Program-made: the position numbers and the translations under genes | The notes under the pieces: generated by a model | Database searches by the model: none | Told to the model about the DNA's origin: nothing | Seen by the model: only the letters and a program-made list of their open reading frames with translations | Shown: one piece after another, positions 6,832 to 15,347 of the stretch | Numbering within the stretch: position 1 is the first letter of the stretch | How the letters are laid out: every line of letters starts with the position of its first letter | Source of the DNA: Pseudomonadota bacterium | GTDB taxonomy: Bacteria > Bdellovibrionota_C > UBA2361 > OMIW01 | Reading direction: 5' to 3' | DNA: 25,620 bases | Assembly: GCA_900299205.1 (NCBI GenBank) | Contig: OMIW01000034.1 | Coordinates: 1-25,620, forward strand

Positions 6832-8277
6832 CTAGTGGTGCGCATCAGCCGTTCGGCGAGGTGCCGGCAATATCTCCTTGATTTCGGTGATAGCGACCGC
6901 CGGAAAAAACTTAACAAACAATGTCATCCACATCCCAAACCACCCGAAGGAGCCGATTACAATTCCAACGTCGACCCACGAGAAGTTGTACCATCCCCAC
7001 GAATAGGGAATATATTCGTGAGAGAGCGATTGAACGATGATGTTAAATCGCTCAAGCCACATGCCGATATTTATTAAGATGGTGACACAGAAAAGGAACG
7101 GAATGTTTGTTCGCAGTGTCTTTATCCACAGAAGCTGCGGGAAAATACAGTTACAGAAGGTCATACCCCAAAACGCAGCTCCCACCTCGCCGAAGGGGCG
7201 GAACCAAAACTGGGCTCGCTCGAATTCGTTATTACTAAACCAGGCGGTATAGAACTCAACTCCATACGAATAGGTGAGTATTCCGCTGGTCAGGAGGATG
7301 AGTTTACTCATTGCATCGAAGTGCTTGGGTTCAAGAATTCGCTCAAGCCCAAAAATTCGGCGAAGGGGAATCATGATAGTAATGACCATCGCGATTCCCG
7401 AAAAAATCGCTCCCGCAACGAAGTACGGAGGGAAGATAGTCGCGTGCCATCCCGGGACTATGCTCATCGCGAAATCCCACGAAACGACGGAGTGTACTGA
7501 AACAACGAGAGGAGTTGCCAGAGCTGCAAAGAAAAGATAGGCAGCCGTGTAGTGCTTCCATTGCGAATGGCTTCCCGTCCAACCGAGCGAAGTAATACCG
7601 TAGAGAAGCCTTCGGAACTTTGTCCTCGCCGCATCCCGAGCAACCGCAATATCAGGAATCAGTCCAATTATGAAAAAGGTGCTTGATATGGTGAGGTACG
7701 TACTAACCGCAAAGACGTCCCAGAGGAGCGGAGATCGGAAGTTTGGCCAAATCGCCCTCTCATTCGGATAGGGCATAAGCCAATAGAAATACCATACGCG
7801 ACCGAGGTGGATGAGGGGAAACAAACCGGCCGTGAGCACCGCGAAAACGGTCATCGCCTCGGCGAGCCGATAGATCGGCATCCGGAAGTGGGCTCGGAAA
7901 AGATAAAGAACCGCAGAGATCAAGGTACCCGAGTGCGCGATACCAACCCAAAAAACGAAGGTGGTAATGTACCCCCCCCACATATCGGGGTGCGACTTAC
8001 CCGCCTCAGTCATTCCATTGAGGATCTGCCTTGTCCACGACACCCCTCCGATCGCGACTGCGACGAGACACAGACCAAGAAACAACCACCACCGATAGGT
8101 CGGCGGCTCCAGCATCGCGAGAACTGTCTTGTTAACCTCCTCATATGTAAGAGGTTTAGCCTCAGTGGGAACAATGCCCCCACGATAATGAAACTGAGAA
8201 TCGCCCTCTGGCCCCCCCTTATGGCAAGGAGAATCTCCGTGGTGTTCATGGTGAGGCGAATGGTTGTGATGACTCAT
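6832..8277 (-). CDS. actC: Alternative complex III subunit ActC (NrfD/PsrC-type quinol-binding membrane protein)
   Basis: ActC is the main NrfD-type membrane subunit of ACIII and carries the quinol site in studied complexes. The 481-residue product has about ten transmembrane helices, with motifs such as EPPTYRWWLFLGLCLVAVA, ISAVLYLFRAHFRMPIYR, GRVWYFYWLMPYPNERAIWP and AGAIFSGIAMVITI. ATG 8277 is preferred over the in-frame TTG at 8298 because AGGA lies about 9 bases before it. The first 22 residues are very rich in histidine (HHNHSPHHEHH), which is unusual. It follows actB by 103 bases on the same strand. Confidence 0.93.
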   Translation of the reverse strand: MSHHNHSPHHEHHGDSPCHKGGPEGDSQFHYRGGIVPTEAKPLTYEEVNKTVLAMLEPPTYRWWLFLGLCLVAVAIGGVSWTRQILNGMTEAGKSHPDMWGGYITTFVFWVGIAHSGTLISAVLYLFRAHFRMPIYRLAEAMTVFAVLTAGLFPLIHLGRVWYFYWLMPYPNERAIWPNFRSPLLWDVFAVSTYLTISSTFFIIGLIPDIAVARDAARTKFRRLLYGITSLGWTGSHSQWKHYTAAYLFFAALATPLVVSVHSVVSWDFAMSIVPGWHATIFPPYFVAGAIFSGIAMVITIMIPLRRIFGLERILEPKHFDAMSKLILLTSGILTYSYGVEFYTAWFSNNEFERAQFWFRPFGEVGAAFWGMTFCNCIFPQLLWIKTLRTNIPFLFCVTILINIGMWLERFNIIVQSLSHEYIPYSWGWYNFSWVDVGIVIGSFGWFGMWMTLFVKFFPAVAITEIKEILPAPRRTADAHH

Positions 8278-8380
8278 AGCGGCATTTCCTACAGCCAATT
8301 CTTAGCTCTGCGACCCCATCTCTCCCTTTCTCGGCGATGCGATGTCGATAATTGGATCGTAATTCTCACGGTGGCAACTT

Positions 8381-11300
8381 TTACAAACGGTACTTAATAT
8401 CATTGAGATAACTAACCGCAGGCTGAGTGTTGATGTGGTGATCAAGCACCTTGTAGGCGCGCTTATCACCACTAAGCTTGCTCACGCGGCTGTCAGGATC
8501 GTTGAGATTCCCGAAAACAATCGCCTGCGTCGGGCAACTTTGGGCACAAGCCGGTTGAATCTCTCCGTCATTCACAAACCTTCCCTCGTCTTTAGCTGTG
8601 TCCTTTGCCTCAACAATGCGCTGCACACAGAAGGTACACTTTTCCATTACCCCCATCGAGCGCTTGGTGACATCTGGGTTGATCTGCCACGAAAGTGGCT
8701 CTGGTACCTCAATATCGACCCAATTGAAGCGCCGGACCTTGTACGAACAATTGTTCGAACAGTATCGAGTCCCAACACAACGGTTATAGACCATTGCATT
8801 CAACCCCTCCTCGTTGTGGTAAGTCGCATACACTGGACAAACCGGCTCGCACGGAGCGTTATTGCAATGCTGACACATCATCGGGAGAAAGTTTACCGTG
8901 AACTCCTCTCCTTCCCCATGCCCCTCAGTATCGATATACTTCTCGATCCGAAGCCACGACATTTCCCGCCCCTTGCTGCATAGCTCTTTACCAACGGTCG
9001 GAATGTTGTTCTCTGCGTAACACGCGACAACACAAGCCGCGCACCCAGTGCACGCAGCAAGGTCGATGGCCATACCCCACCGATATACCGGATGCTCTCG
9101 CTGCTCGTACATCTGTTTCGGCTCGTGATGGCCCGACGACCCTCCATGCGAACTCCCATGCTCATTATGCGCAAGAAGAGGGGCTCCGGCTGCCGTCAAA
9201 TGCGTTGTTCTCGCAAGACCTCGGCCGTGTTGAGAGTCACTTCCTGCCAGGGTGACAAGAGTGTGCCGCTCAGCTATTCGGCTCACCTCAGCCCGAGCTG
9301 AGACTAAGGGCAAGGTGCCTCCTTTCGGTCGTCCAATTAAATCAAAGACGTTACCCTTCCCAACTGACGATGCATATCGACCATAAGCAGTGTGCCCTTG
9401 GCCCAGAGGAATACCAGCCACGCCACGAGCTATGTAAGGGGTAATGAGGACGGGTCCTCGCAACTCTCCAAAATGGTTCCGAACTGCGACGACATTACCT
9501 TGGGCCACCTTCAGGGCGGCTGCGGTATCGGGATGGAGCTCCACCCATGCATCCCACACCGCACTCGTCATTGGATCAGGCAGCTCTTGCAACCAAGGAC
9601 GATTGGCCGCTCGTCCATCAAAGGTTTTTACCGAGGAAAACGGGTATACAACGAGCTCCTCATGACTGGAGCGATGATCCCCGAAGTGAGGTGGGGCAAA
9701 CGCAGTCGGAAGCGCGTCAACTGTGACGGCCTCAGCCAAGGCTGGAGCTTCCTTAACAAGGTGCCCCCCTTTTGCGAGCGACTCGTGCCAAAATCGCTCC
9801 AAATCATCTCCTCTCTTCCAAGTTTCCGAGATACTGAGCCAGAAATCTTTCACATAAGCGCGAAAGCTACCCTCCGTACCAGCCTGTGGCAACGTAACTC
9901 CCAACATCGTAACGAGAGAGATAATGATATCCCCCACATCGCGAGTGTCGAAGACCGGGGCCATCGCTGGTTGTTGCAGTGAATAGACTCCTGCCCTGAT
10001 AGTGTGTAAGCCCCAGCTCTCCAAACCAGCATGAGACGGCAGGATTATGTCAGCGAGCTGCGCTGTTTCATCCAGGTGAGTGGCTAGGCTCACGACTTTC
10101 CGCGCTTTGCGCACGGCAGTACGGAAACTAAGATCTCCTGGGAGGGTAAATGCCGGATTTGTGCCGTGAATCACCAAAGTCCCGACCGCCCCTTCGTTTA
10201 ACCGATCAACAAGAGCGGTAACCCCTTCAAGCGAAGAATCAACTCGCCTCCCTTGCCCGACCAATACCGTCTTACCGACAGCCCCTATCACGGTATTGAT
10301 GAGCGCAACAAGAACTTGTAACTCCAGAGCTCGCTCGGTCGACTCTGCGGACCCGCCAGCAAGAACCAGCGGTGCCTTTGCCCCTACCAATTCGGCGATA
10401 AGCCTCTCAATCTTCGCTGCAGTGATCCCGGCTTCATCCGCAACGGAGGCAACCGAAACTCCCTTCGTGATACCCGCGATGTAAGTCCGCAGCTCCGACG
10501 AGACATTTGCTCCCGCAGTCCGCAACGCAACCTCTTTGAGCACTGCGAGAGCGATTCGCACCTCAGTCCCAGGATTTGCACAGATCCATTGGTCTGCGTT
10601 CCCTCCCGTCAGTGAGAGGCGAGGTTCAATATGAAACGTCTTTGCGGGCAACTCACGTCGCCGCCCCTTCGCCCACCCTCGAGCATACTCGACGGGGCTG
10701 ACCCAAGTTTCGAGGAAGTCGGCGCCGAAATTAACAATAACATCGGCTTCGCCGAATTCAAATTGAGGAATCTCGCGAACACCATAGACTCGTTCCGCTG
10801 CCTGGGTGAGCGCAATCGGCTGCATGGCGTCGTACACCGTATGCCGAATCTTTAACTCCCGGCTGACATCTTGCATAAGCGCAAGGTGCGCCCCAGAGAC
10901 CTCTCCTGTGAGAAAAACCGACTCAGATCCCCCTTTGCCAAGCTGTTCGGCAACCGTCGCAAGAGCCTCATCCCAGGATATCGGCGCGAATTGCCCGACT
11001 CCATACTTCTCACCCGTTCGCTTGAGAGGCTGGCGTATCCGGTCAGGGTCGTATAATGATTGCAATGACGACTGACCAAGGGCACATAAGCCGCCACCGT
11101 TCACGGGGTGGTCCTTCGCTCCTTCAACTTTGATAGCGCGACCATCCACGGTCTTGATCGATATTCCGCAGCCCGCCGAGCACTCTGTACAAGTAGATGA
11201 GTACCAAACGGGTACTCCTGGAATCTGTCCCCCCTCACTTTTGACCCTCGGCTTAAGAAGCTGGCTTTTATCATCCGCACACCCCGCGAGAGCGGCGCCG

Positions 11301-11470
11301 GCAGAGGTCGCACCAACAATCTGAAGGAACCGACGTCGAGAGACCCCGCCCTTAGCTGTCGGCGTTTGCCCCTCGACCTTTGGTTCAGCTGCTCTCGATT
11401 GCCCCGCTCCTATGGAATCCGAAAGGATGTCCTTGTCCATCACAACCGTTGGCGTCTCCGCATTACTCAT
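8381..11470 (-). CDS. actB: Alternative complex III iron-sulfur/molybdopterin-oxidoreductase-like subunit ActB
   Basis: ActB is the large periplasmic ACIII subunit, a fusion of a molybdopterin-oxidoreductase-like domain and a ferredoxin-like domain. The 1029-residue product carries a Tat signal (SRRRFLQ, residues 44-50) followed by a lipobox-like ALAGC with C64, so it may be an exported lipoprotein. C94, C97, C101 and C129 form a cluster-like motif at the start of the oxidoreductase domain; in solved ACIII structures, as I recall, this domain holds no molybdenum cofactor. From about residue 793 a ferredoxin domain shows CTGCAACVVAC, CQHCNNAPCEPVC, CVGTRYCSNNC and CTFC...CAQSC, enough for four Fe-S clusters. 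A His/Gly/Ser-rich linker joins the halves. ATG 11470 has only a weak GAGG. The gene lies 98 bases downstream of actA. Confidence 0.94.
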   Translation of the reverse strand: MSNAETPTVVMDKDILSDSIGAGQSRAAEPKVEGQTPTAKGGVSRRRFLQIVGATSAGAALAGCADDKSQLLKPRVKSEGGQIPGVPVWYSSTCTECSAGCGISIKTVDGRAIKVEGAKDHPVNGGGLCALGQSSLQSLYDPDRIRQPLKRTGEKYGVGQFAPISWDEALATVAEQLGKGGSESVFLTGEVSGAHLALMQDVSRELKIRHTVYDAMQPIALTQAAERVYGVREIPQFEFGEADVIVNFGADFLETWVSPVEYARGWAKGRRRELPAKTFHIEPRLSLTGGNADQWICANPGTEVRIALAVLKEVALRTAGANVSSELRTYIAGITKGVSVASVADEAGITAAKIERLIAELVGAKAPLVLAGGSAESTERALELQVLVALINTVIGAVGKTVLVGQGRRVDSSLEGVTALVDRLNEGAVGTLVIHGTNPAFTLPGDLSFRTAVRKARKVVSLATHLDETAQLADIILPSHAGLESWGLHTIRAGVYSLQQPAMAPVFDTRDVGDIIISLVTMLGVTLPQAGTEGSFRAYVKDFWLSISETWKRGDDLERFWHESLAKGGHLVKEAPALAEAVTVDALPTAFAPPHFGDHRSSHEELVVYPFSSVKTFDGRAANRPWLQELPDPMTSAVWDAWVELHPDTAAALKVAQGNVVAVRNHFGELRGPVLITPYIARGVAGIPLGQGHTAYGRYASSVGKGNVFDLIGRPKGGTLPLVSARAEVSRIAERHTLVTLAGSDSQHGRGLARTTHLTAAGAPLLAHNEHGSSHGGSSGHHEPKQMYEQREHPVYRWGMAIDLAACTGCAACVVACYAENNIPTVGKELCSKGREMSWLRIEKYIDTEGHGEGEEFTVNFLPMMCQHCNNAPCEPVCPVYATYHNEEGLNAMVYNRCVGTRYCSNNCSYKVRRFNWVDIEVPEPLSWQINPDVTKRSMGVMEKCTFCVQRIVEAKDTAKDEGRFVNDGEIQPACAQSCPTQAIVFGNLNDPDSRVSKLSGDKRAYKVLDHHINTQPAVSYLNDIKYRL

Positions 11471-11568
11471 GAAAGCCCCGCACCTCGTTTTTGGTGATTA
11501 CGTCTGTGGAGTTCGTTTCTGCACGTCGGTTCAGATTTGACCGCCGAAGTGCTCGCCCACCCCTCGCA

Positions 11569-12309
11569 CTAGTGATGACACGTCGCGCAGTCGATACTGG
11601 TCCCCCGCTGTCGATGACAATCTATGCACCACCCCATCTTCATCGAGGAGACCCGCTCGACCACCGGCATCTCTCCCACCTGACCATGGCACTCGTGGCA
11701 GGTAACCCCTCCTTTGACATGCCTCTTGTGATTGAAACGGAGATAATCGGGCATCACGTGGACCTTCTTCCACGGTATCGGCTCTCCCTTAGCCCAGTAC
11801 TGCTTAAGCTTTTCGATTTCGGCATTCGCGGCTGGATCGGCACTTCCTACCATCTTGTGACAACCCATACATAGTTCAACATCGGGTATGGCCGCGTAGG
11901 GAGATTTCGATACGTTCCAGTGACAGTACTGGCACTCCATCTTGTTCCCCTGAACATGAACGATGTGACTGAAATTTATCGGCTGCTCGGGTCGATGCCC
12001 CCGAGCTCGCTGAGCCGGACCAAAATAGCGGAAGTGGTCTATGATATGAAGGTCCCACAGCGCGGCCTGACCGTCATTAAACACGCCGGTGCGAACGCCC
12101 TGCGCGGGATATCCCGGGAGGCTTTGTTGGGGAATACCCAAGCTGGCCGGTTGTTCGCCCGCTGTCGAGCTCGACCCTCCCGCTTGTTGAGCTTGCGCGA
12201 CGGCCTTGTCCCCAGCCAGACACAGTTGCCCATCATCAACCAGAACGCCGAAGGTACCGACGAAGAACGACACCGCAATGATGAAGAGATATCGAAAGGA
12301 TCGTTTCAT
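11569..12309 (-). CDS. actA: Alternative complex III pentahaem cytochrome c subunit ActA
   Basis: ActA carries most of the c-type haems that pass electrons out of ACIII. The 246-residue product has an N-terminal hydrophobic helix (residues 5-24), likely a membrane anchor or signal, then five CxxCH sites: CQYCH (126), CMGCH (147), CHECH (204), CIDCH (228) and CATCH (241), the last two residues from the end. Candidate sixth ligands are H115, H118, H184, H194 and H197. ATG 12309 is preferred to the in-frame GTG at 12336 because it starts right at the basic-hydrophobic signal KRSFRYLFII; neither start has a strong ribosome-binding site. It is the first gene of the operon. Confidence 0.93.
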   Translation of the reverse strand: MKRSFRYLFIIAVSFFVGTFGVLVDDGQLCLAGDKAVAQAQQAGGSSSTAGEQPASLGIPQQSLPGYPAQGVRTGVFNDGQAALWDLHIIDHFRYFGPAQRARGHRPEQPINFSHIVHVQGNKMECQYCHWNVSKSPYAAIPDVELCMGCHKMVGSADPAANAEIEKLKQYWAKGEPIPWKKVHVMPDYLRFNHKRHVKGGVTCHECHGQVGEMPVVERVSSMKMGWCIDCHRQRGTSIDCATCHH

Positions 12310-12455
12310 AAATTTAGTACCGCGCTCTAAGCGCACATTCAGACGAGCGCGCCTTTAGTCGGCAACCACCGACGTGCGACGACATCTTACGAGGCCACCC
12401 CTACGACCCCCCACCCCTGGCAACTTCCCTACGCACTCTTACCTCGTGGGGCGAG

Positions 12456-12468
12456 CAACCTGAGGTTG
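12456..12468. repeat. 13-base perfect dyad CAACCTGAGGTTG
   Basis: CAACCT-G-AGGTTG is a perfect palindrome with a one-base centre. It falls in the predicted actA leader, about 55 bases downstream of the predicted start of transcription. It could be an operator for a dimeric regulator; a role is not demonstrated. Confidence 0.4.
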
Positions 12469-12493
12469 GCCCATTCATCAAATTTCCTCACCG

Positions 12494-12541
12494 GATACCT
12501 GACTCACCGCGACAAAAAATGCGGAAAGAGTGATACCTGAC
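12494..12541. repeat. 10-base direct repeat GATACCTGAC in the act promoter region
   Basis: GATACCTGAC occurs at 12494-12503 and again at 12532-12541, a 38-base period. Both copies are followed by an A6T run within about 20 bases. Read on the minus strand (GTCAGGTATC), the upstream copy runs into the predicted -10 box of the act promoter. Could be a pair of regulator sites; no known consensus is claimed. Confidence 0.45.
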
Positions 12542-12558
12542 ATCCCAAAAAATCGCAA
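12530..12558 (-). promoter_or_regulatory. Candidate promoter of the act operon
   Basis: On the minus strand TTGCGA (12558-12553) and TATCAC (12535-12530) are separated by 17 bases, each with 4 of 6 matches to the sigma-70 consensus. The spacer contains a T6G3 run. Transcription would start near 12523, giving a leader of about 210 bases before actA. Moderate match only. Confidence 0.35.
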
Positions 12559-12640
12559 GTCGAGTGGTCAATACAGGTTGGGGTTGCGTTCGCCCGAGTT
12601 CTCTCGCTTCCCAGGAACATCCCGCCTATGGTTACTCTTC

Positions 12641-12669
12641 TTGGGAATTATTGAAACCCCTGATATCAT
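12641..12669 (+). promoter_or_regulatory. Promoter of the adenosine-deaminase-family gene
   Basis: TTGGGA (12641-12646) and TATCAT (12664-12669) are 17 bases apart, and TG at 12661-12662 makes the -10 an extended TGnTATCAT element. The predicted start of transcription is near 12676, about 105 bases before the ATG at 12780. Confidence 0.6.
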
Positions 12670-12779
12670 TTCGAGGGAAATCGCATGGCAGATCGAATAA
12701 AAAATGGGAGACAGCTTTCTAAAATAGCTCTATCCTGAAGGGATTCGACGCATACACCCCCCGCCGCAAAGGAGTTCTT

Positions 12780-13784
12780 ATGTCCCCTGACCAAGCAATC
12801 CTTCCCGAAGAGCTCCACGACCTGTGCGATCTTCACATGCATCTCGGTTCTGCAGCAACTGCGCACACTCTTTGGGAGATAGCTCACGATCAAGGTATCG
12901 CTCTGAAGGAGAAAGACTATTGGCGATTTGTTGATACCATTGAAATGGTCCATCAAGATACATACGAGGCGTATCTCAAAAGATTCGACTACACGGAAAA
13001 AATTCAGTCGTCGCCAATGGCGGTTGAACGGTGCGTATATGAGGGTTTTTCCCTCTCGTATCGGAAGGCGAACATCCGACTTCTTGAGCTGAGATTCAAT
13101 CCCGTGAACCGGAACAGTGAGGGATTCTATGATCTCGATAAGCTCATATTTAGTGCTATCGTCGGAATGAAAAAGGCAACCCTCATCTACCCAATCCAGG
13201 GAGGTCTCATTCTCTGCATGGATCGGAGACTATCTCCTGAATTAAATCTTATCATCGCGGAAAAGGCGGCTCGATTCTCTCGTGATGGGGTTGTCGGTAT
13301 TGATGTTGCTGGCCCCCTTGTCTCCTCCTTTTCATGGGCTCAGATAAAAGAGCCGGTTCGTATCGCAAGAAAGAATAAACTCGGAGTCACAATTCATACG
13401 GGTGAGGTAACTCCACCAGAAGAGGTGTGGGAGGTAATAGAAACGCTCCAGCCAGACCGAATCGGACACGGGGTGAAGTCAGTGAAGGACAAAAGTCTCC
13501 TTGACGAACTAGCAAGGCGCAAGATTTGTCTGGAACTTTGCCCGACGAGCAATTTACGAACGAAGGAGTGCATTAAAGATTGGGATGAGATGAGAGAGGT
13601 GATTTACACCCTCCGGGATCACGGGGTGCGATTCACGATAAACTCCGACAACCCCGTCTTTCTTCAAACGAATGCCCTTCGAGAAAATCAACAGCTTATC
13701 GCTCAGGGAATTCTGACGCGCGACGAAGTGATAGCGTGCTCCCAACAGGCCGTTCGGGAAAGCTTTATTCGGGGCAATCGGTAA
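12780..13784 (+). CDS. Adenosine deaminase-family amidohydrolase with SDNP active-site variant
   Basis: Family members hydrolyse an exocyclic amino group on purine rings; adenosine is the usual substrate, but adenine, 6-aminodeoxyfutalosine and others are also used. The 334-residue TIM-barrel product has the zinc ligands DLHMHLG (H19, H21) and H206, the catalytic glutamate E209 in HTGE (usually HAGE), H230 in DRIGHG, LELCPTSNLRT and D290. The residue after D290, nearly always a second Asp in SDDP or TDDP, is Asn (N291); in mouse ADA the equivalent Asp contacts purine N7. ATG 12780 has an excellent AAAGGAG ribosome-binding site. It stands alone, divergent from the act operon and convergent with the phosphatase gene 8 bases away. 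True substrate is uncertain. Confidence 0.87.
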   Translation: MSPDQAILPEELHDLCDLHMHLGSAATAHTLWEIAHDQGIALKEKDYWRFVDTIEMVHQDTYEAYLKRFDYTEKIQSSPMAVERCVYEGFSLSYRKANIRLLELRFNPVNRNSEGFYDLDKLIFSAIVGMKKATLIYPIQGGLILCMDRRLSPELNLIIAEKAARFSRDGVVGIDVAGPLVSSFSWAQIKEPVRIARKNKLGVTIHTGEVTPPEEVWEVIETLQPDRIGHGVKSVKDKSLLDELARRKICLELCPTSNLRTKECIKDWDEMREVIYTLRDHGVRFTINSDNPVFLQTNALRENQQLIAQGILTRDEVIACSQQAVRESFIRGNR

Positions 13785-13792
13785 TCATTCGA

Positions 13793-15076
13793 TTATTCGA
13801 CTAGTCGCATGGCTGGTGCTGATGGATTTTTCTTAAAATCAACCGGCACCACGTTTCGGACGCCCCCCGCCCCACTCTTCAACTCCCCTCCATCAAATAA
13901 TAGTTCATTCATAGCCAGAAGCTGCTCGCACATCTGTTCCGCAAGGGCTCGATAAAACTTACTGCCGATGACTGGATCCCTTTCGACCAGTGATTGGAAT
14001 GCCTCATACGACAATTCGATAAGGGTCGAATCGATGATGGCCCGAACATCGGTCGAGCGGGGGTGGTCTGAAAGCGCGGCTAATTCTCCAAAATGACTTC
14101 CCTTCGTGAACTCGGCTACACCTTTCCCCTCCCTCTCGGCTCTGAGCGACCCCTCCAGTATAATAAAGATTTCCCTGCCAGCAGTACCGCGTCGGATCAC
14201 AACCTCGTTCTCGCTTACAGACCGCACCCTCATATGCTCGACTACGAGGGCCAGCTGGGAAAAATCCAGCTCTTCGAACAGGGACATTTCCGCGAGGGTT
14301 TCGTAGGTCAGTACGACCTCCGCCTCTCGTTGCTTGCAATCACAAGCCTTCACAAGAACTTCTACCGCCGTCATGTCATCATCGGAACCTCCCCGAGATG
14401 CCTCATCAACAAGGAGTCGAGCTAAATCAACTTGGTCTCCGTTGTTGGCTCGCCGTTCTGCGTCAAGAGCGACCCGGAGGCCGTCTAAACCCGGTTGCAC
14501 ACCGTCCGAGCACAGGATGATCCGATCGCCCGCAACGAGATCCACCCGCAACGTATCGACGAGCACCACTGGGTGACTACCCAGTGCCCGGGTAAGCACA
14601 TGGGCGTAGGGGCTGAGGGATGCTGCCTCTGGGGAAAGAACCCCTTGCTCGACCAGCTCCCCTATCACCGTATGATCCCGAGTTAGCTGGTGGATCTGTC
14701 CATCACGAATCAGGTAGGCCCGCGAATCACCTACATGGCCGATCCACAGCGAACTGTCACGCACCAGTATCGCCGTCGCCGTCGTTCCCAGACCCCGTGC
14801 AGAAGGGTGACTGAGGCCGTAGTCATGAATAATCCGACACGCTTCAAGGAGCGCACATTCGAGGATAGGCCGGGATGGGTCGGTAGCACTGTCCTCTTCC
14901 GAGACAACTCGACGTATTACTTCGCACGCCAAGGAAGAGGCCACCTCGCCCGCAGCGTGCGCCCCCATGCCATCGCAGACGACATAGAGTCCCAATCCAT
15001 CATCGACGATACAACTGTCCTCACTTACGAGTCGACCGGGACCAGCCCGAGAGTTCACATATGCGTAGGTGTTCAC
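13793..15076 (-). CDS. PP2C-type Ser/Thr phosphatase fused to a cyclic-nucleotide-binding domain
   Basis: The 427-residue product has a PPM/PP2C phosphatase domain (about 1-245) with the metal ligands SED (E19, D20), CDGMGAHAAGEVAS (D35), GTTATAIL, GHVGDSRAYLIR, LTRDHT, CSDG (D191) and DDDMTAVEV (around D233). A CRP-like cNMP-binding domain follows (about 262-380); its phosphate-binding cassette FGELAALSDHPRSTDVRA keeps the ribose-contacting E331 and the phosphate-contacting R340, so it should bind cAMP or cGMP. There is no signal peptide or membrane helix, so it should be cytoplasmic. The start is GTG 15076, with GGGAG 7 bases upstream. No partner kinase or cyclase is nearby. It presumably dephosphorylates Ser/Thr phosphoproteins under cyclic-nucleotide control; the target is unknown. 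Confidence 0.9.
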   Translation of the reverse strand: MNTYAYVNSRAGPGRLVSEDSCIVDDGLGLYVVCDGMGAHAAGEVASSLACEVIRRVVSEEDSATDPSRPILECALLEACRIIHDYGLSHPSARGLGTTATAILVRDSSLWIGHVGDSRAYLIRDGQIHQLTRDHTVIGELVEQGVLSPEAASLSPYAHVLTRALGSHPVVLVDTLRVDLVAGDRIILCSDGVQPGLDGLRVALDAERRANNGDQVDLARLLVDEASRGGSDDDMTAVEVLVKACDCKQREAEVVLTYETLAEMSLFEELDFSQLALVVEHMRVRSVSENEVVIRRGTAGREIFIILEGSLRAEREGKGVAEFTKGSHFGELAALSDHPRSTDVRAIIDSTLIELSYEAFQSLVERDPVIGSKFYRALAEQMCEQLLAMNELLFDGGELKSGAGGVRNVVPVDFKKNPSAPAMRLVE

Positions 15077-15205
15077 TCACATCTCCCGGAGAATATTCTG
15101 GATATAATCCGATTGACCAAAACGGATAAGCGCCGACGGTACAATCAAACAGGGTAACGGCAAGATGAGGCGCCAACTTAAGAGGAAAAGGGTGCTCCTG
15201 CCCCT

Positions 15206-15239
15206 TCAGCCCATCCCTAAAATCAGTTATCCGGGCTGA
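15206..15239. repeat. 7-base inverted repeat between the phosphatase and aacS
   Basis: TCAGCCC (15206-15212) and GGGCTGA (15233-15239) are exact reverse complements 20 bases apart, in the 271-base region between two divergent genes. It may be an operator or a leader hairpin. The same region contains a TATAAT-like hexamer at 15103-15108 on the plus strand without a clear -35. Weak evidence for a role. Confidence 0.3.
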
Positions 15240-15347
15240 TGGGATATTGCCTGATTCTTCCCCAGGATCGATAACAGGGGGCCGACCATCTTCTCCCTCC
15301 GCCATCAAACGGCTATTCTGAATTCTCTCCGTTTTTTCGCTCAAACC

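Larger units (their letters stand above)
12310..12779. other. Divergent intergenic region between actA and the deaminase
   Basis: This 470-base region contains no gene that I can support. It holds a candidate promoter for each flanking gene, a 13-base dyad (12456-12468) and a 10-base direct repeat (12494-12503 and 12532-12541), the second copy overlapping the predicted act -10 box. It is the only large upstream region of the act operon and therefore the likely place for its regulation. Confidence 0.6.

Noticed and set aside
7807-8397. 196-codon plus-strand ORF opposite actC
   Set aside because: Antisense to conserved transmembrane helices of ActC; composition is typical of a shadow frame.
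9392-9982. 196-codon plus-strand ORF opposite actB
   Set aside because: Antisense to the well-supported ActB coding frame, no motifs.
15021-15344. 107-codon minus-strand ORF between the phosphatase and aacS
   Set aside because: Starts at TTG without a ribosome-binding site, overlaps the phosphatase start and shows no motifs.
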